Source: an uncultured Clostridia bacterium (lineage in GTDB: Bacteria > Bacillota > Clostridia > Lachnospirales > Anaerotignaceae). From it: 6,054 nt of DNA. The first letter of the stretch is position 1; each line of letters starts with the position of its first letter. The position numbers and the translations under genes were made by a program. Shown here piece after piece: positions 5,401 through 6,054 of the stretch. Location of the stretch: positions 1 through 6,054 of the forward strand of contig CAJUJJ010000027.1 in NCBI GenBank assembly GCA_910586765.1. The letters are read 5' to 3'. Below the pieces are notes generated by a model. That model searched no databases, was not told the DNA's origin, and was given only the letters and a program-made list of their open reading frames with translations.

Positions 5401-6054
5401 CAGCATCAGGGTCATCTGGATTATAACCTTCTGGATAACAAGTAACTAAAAAGTCAGCAGCTTCAACTTCAGATTTTGTCAAAGTACGTCCCCAGTGAAC
5501 TTGTTTGTTATAGTTAGCTTCTGCAACAATTGCGCCATCGTTAGTTGTTTGAAGTACAATAACACTGTGAGAATTACCTTCTACTCGTAATATGTCTCCC
5601 ACTTTTACATCTGAAAGTTTAAAACTTCCTGTGGATAATGCCCTTGCCTCAAAAGCACCGCCAAATATTGCATCATTAAGTATAAAAGAAAAAGCTGCAC
5701 AACCTGTACCAGTAGTTATATTAGCTCCACCAATAGAAAGAGGGCCTCCCTTATATGTATAATTAGGACTGTTTGTACCCGGAATATTAGTGCTATCCGT
5801 CCATGTTGTTCCATGTTTAAAACCTTCTTTTTCTTGAAAAGCTATCATAATGTCATAGGCTTCTTGTTGAGTAGGAACTTCGCCATTTGCTCGTGGTTCT
5901 ATTGAAAATGGTGCAATATTTTCTTCCTGTTCGTCTGGATTTTCTATTTCATTTGGAATTTCTGGTTGTATGGGAGTTTCTGGTATAGTAGTATCTTTAG
6001 GTATGTCAGGACTTACTATTTCAATGCTGTCATCAGGAATGATTGGACTTTCTG
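2477..6054 (-). CDS. SLH-anchored modular surface protein: CHAP/NlpC-like, BspA-type LRR, InlB-like and BIG_2 domains (5' partial)
   Basis: The stop TAA is at 2477-2479. The frame stays open to the right edge, so at least 1,191 residues are present and the start and signal peptide lie outside. The ATG at 5848 has no clear RBS and is internal. Residues here count from that Met. Before it come ~68 residues, mostly a Glu/Pro/Ile-rich stalk. A CHAP/NlpC-like domain ends near 138, with Cys50 (GTGCAAF), His94 (NSHSVIVL) and Glu110 (VAEANYN). Nine BspA-like leucine-rich repeats cover about 200-420, ending EWNAI...VTIHYN. Three InlB-B-like repeats follow (445-511, 524-590, 601-669), then a BIG_2 domain (684-768), an unassigned alpha/beta domain (775-870), a Ser/Gly/Asn linker (871-943) and three SLH domains (946-1120). 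SLH domains bind secondary cell-wall polymer, so the protein should be displayed on the cell wall. The repeats suggest adhesion or matrix binding. Enzyme activity of the Cys domain is inferred, not shown. Confidence 0.93.
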   Translation of the reverse strand, partial: ESPIIPDDSIEIVSPDIPKDTTIPETPIQPEIPNEIENPDEQEENIAPFSIEPRANGEVPTQQEAYDIMIAFQEKEGFKHGTTWTDSTNIPGTNSPNYTYKGGPLSIGGANITTGTGCAAFSFILNDAIFGGAFEARALSTGSFKLSDVKVGDILRVEGNSHSVIVLQTTNDGAIVAEANYNKQVHWGRTLTKSEVEAADFLVTCYPEGYNPDDPDADKPIEGGSGTLGANLTWTLTQGGKLTISGNGAMPDFEGIDIDQPWKDYKDKILTIVIEDGVTNIGNNAFYNSNAFSVSIPNTVNTIGNNAFRGSSITSVTIPSSVETINSDAFRECSKIRSVTVSDGVKTIGERVFQGCTQLTSVELPASIESVGGGAFFNCTKLESVIFAPSNGNNAVTMGEDMFSGCHVLNNVTLPSKADCISNGMFTSCSSLPSINIPQGASEIKGNAFASCQSLTKITIPSTVTKIGTGAFGSCRILQDIYFSGSEAEWNAINKTADVTVALKNVTIHYNAYTLTVKNGAGGGGYEAGNIVTITAAVPDGKVFKEWTSDNGGSFTDAKSPTTTFTMPAANVTVTATYQEEGTTPPEPSEKYTLTVENGTGDGEYEAGETINITATVLDGKAFKEWTSDNGGSFANAKSASTTFTMPAANVTITATYQDVSKPDPAKEYQLTVNNGSGSGNYDDGDIVEITAKAPEAGKVFDKWTSDNTDVNFADVTSASTTFTMPATDVTITATYKNVPSPDVPTKPQKPQNVTINKTSAELNVQETLDLQAAVVPSTFSQDIIWSIDNEKLAELTVDASKPTIAKITAKAQGTVIVTAKSKAYPELSANCTIDINGNSSNLADLNDTIAKISAVNYDVSGKTVNTKAKAEKWIKEKIDALKSADITIDSIDITDFTPAKSKDKGSFTFTVTLSKGEGKDKVTLTSDVLNGVIAKIGSSSSGGGGGSSSSSSSSSNNGSSSSNNNGNNKSENTNNETANNVNEDTNNENINNINNTNNTTSNTSSQNTSVDKFVDVSNHWATDSIQFVVEKGYFAGTSENSFSPDVPMTRAMIVSVLGRVANVQGNITTKFSDVNQSQYYAPFIGWALENGIASGVSETEFNPNANVTREQLAVMVSNFMKSQGYVLNTEKEAVFTDNANISSWAVESVEFMVKAGILNGRTDGSFDPKGVATRAEVATILKLFLEKVNK
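2489..3013 (-). other. Three SLH domains (cell-wall anchor) of the surface protein
   Basis: These are three tandem S-layer homology domains at the C-terminus. SLH1 begins FVDVSNHWATDSIQFVVEKG and carries SFSPDVPMTRAM. SLH2 begins FSDVNQSQYYAPFIGWALENG and carries EFNPNANVTREQ. SLH3 begins FTDNANISSWAVESVEFM and carries SFDPKGVATRAE. Each has the conserved F.D....W opening (YYAPFIGWA in SLH2), the G.. hinge, and the TRAE-type motif in the variants TRAM, TREQ and TRAE. Three SLH units are the usual functional set, forming a trimer-like prong that binds pyruvylated secondary polymer. Whether this cell wall carries that polymer cannot be seen here. Confidence 0.95.
3020..3238 (-). repeat. Low-complexity Ser/Gly/Asn-rich linker in the surface protein
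   Basis: About 73 residues made almost entirely of Ser, Gly, Asn and Thr, with scattered Glu. It opens with Ser/Gly blocks (SSSSGGGGGSSSSSSSSS) and continues as Asn-rich sequence (NNINNTNNTTSNTSS). It separates the exposed domains from the SLH anchor and probably works as a flexible, possibly glycosylated spacer through the wall. Mixed synonymous codons are used for Ser and Gly, so there is no long pure microsatellite. Confidence 0.9.
3842..4516 (-). repeat. Three tandem InlB-B-like (Listeria-Bacteroides type) repeats inside the surface-protein gene
   Basis: Three units of about 67-69 residues are spaced 77-79 residues apart by short Pro-rich linkers. Each runs YTLTV.NG.G.G.Y..G..V.ITA (or close to it), then KVFKEWTSDN or a variant, then TTFTMPA..VT.TATY. 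The DNA is also strongly conserved. Units one and two share an identical 37-base run (4388-4424 and 4151-4187). Units two and three share a 23-base run (4082-4104 and 3845-3867). The third unit is the most divergent in protein, with DDGDIVEITAKAPEAG and VNFADV. Such units form small beta-grasp-like domains in bacterial adhesins. Confidence 0.92.
4529..5251 (-). repeat. BspA-type leucine-rich repeat array (LRR_5) in the surface protein
   Basis: Nine units of about 23 residues follow the pattern 'V.SI..G..AF..C..L.SV.IP..V'. The hydrophobic-Phe pair of each unit sits at residues 217, 239, 261, 284, 307, 334, 357, 380 and 403, counted from the Met at 5848. The spacing is 22-23 residues except for one 27-residue unit with an insert (PSNGNNAVTM). 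The array is preceded by the usual lead-in (GTLGANLTWTLTQGGKLTIS...) and closed by the usual end segment (YFSGSEAEWNAI...VTIHYN). BspA-like repeats occur in surface proteins of oral and gut bacteria and in some cases bind host proteins. The target here is unknown. Confidence 0.93.
5435..5848 (-). other. CHAP/NlpC-like cysteine domain of the surface protein (core segment)
   Basis: The segment contains GTGCAAFSFILNDAIFG, then KVGDILRVEGNSHSVIVLQ, then GAIVAEANYNKQVHWGRTLT. The order is Cys at the start of a helix, 'VGDIL' strand, His in a 'HSVIVL' strand, and Glu/Asn after the next strand. This matches the CHAP/NlpC-P60 papain-like amidase layout: Cys50, His94 and Glu110 or Asn112. Secreted Firmicutes proteins carry similar 'C-A-F...THSVIV...E.NYN...HWGR' modules. 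The domain probably starts upstream of the Met at 5848, around GEVPTQQEAYDI. Activity on peptidoglycan or protein is inferred only. Confidence 0.6.

Noticed and set aside
5846..5848. ATG as the start of the large surface protein
   Set aside because: The frame continues open to the window edge, and no Shine-Dalgarno sequence lies at the right distance. The Cys domain appears to begin upstream of it.

Overview
The window reads as one end of a draft contig from a low-GC, AT-rich Gram-positive anaerobe, most likely a member of the Clostridia. The evidence is the A/T-biased codons, a strong AGGAG ribosome binding site, SLH surface anchoring, a Cache-type chemoreceptor, and BspA-like leucine-rich and InlB-like repeats. 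I cannot name the species.

Layout, left to right. Bases 1-48 are not genomic. They match the P7 side of an Illumina library adapter: the P7 tail, an 8-base index and the Read 2 primer site. Genomic sequence starts at about 49 with the 3' end of a plus-strand gene that stops at 256. Its tail resembles the C-terminal end of Rpn/PD-(D/E)XK nuclease family 'transposases'. A bidirectional hairpin terminator at 300-345 separates it from a convergent, complete minus-strand gene (357-2093). That gene encodes a 578-residue methyl-accepting chemotaxis protein with a periplasmic-type single Cache sensor, and it has its own RBS and a good sigma-A promoter.

The AT-rich intergenic region 2094-2476 holds the chemoreceptor promoter, the terminator of the next gene (2327-2354) and an unexplained ~90-base imperfect palindrome (2360-2449). 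The rest of the window, 2477 to the right edge, is one very large minus-strand gene whose 5' end lies beyond the window. It encodes a modular, S-layer-anchored surface protein. From N to C the order is: acidic/proline-rich stalk, CHAP/NlpC-like domain with a visible Cys-His-Glu set, nine BspA-like leucine-rich repeats, three InlB-B-like repeats, a bacterial Ig-like (BIG_2) domain, a small unassigned alpha/beta domain, a Ser/Gly/Asn-rich linker and three SLH domains.

The two minus-strand genes are separate transcription units, each with its own terminator. They share only a broad theme: one senses the environment, the other is displayed on the cell surface. The points most worth a second look are the adapter artefact, the enzyme-like domain on an SLH-anchored adhesin-type protein, the mosaic DNA repeats inside that gene, and the intergenic palindrome.
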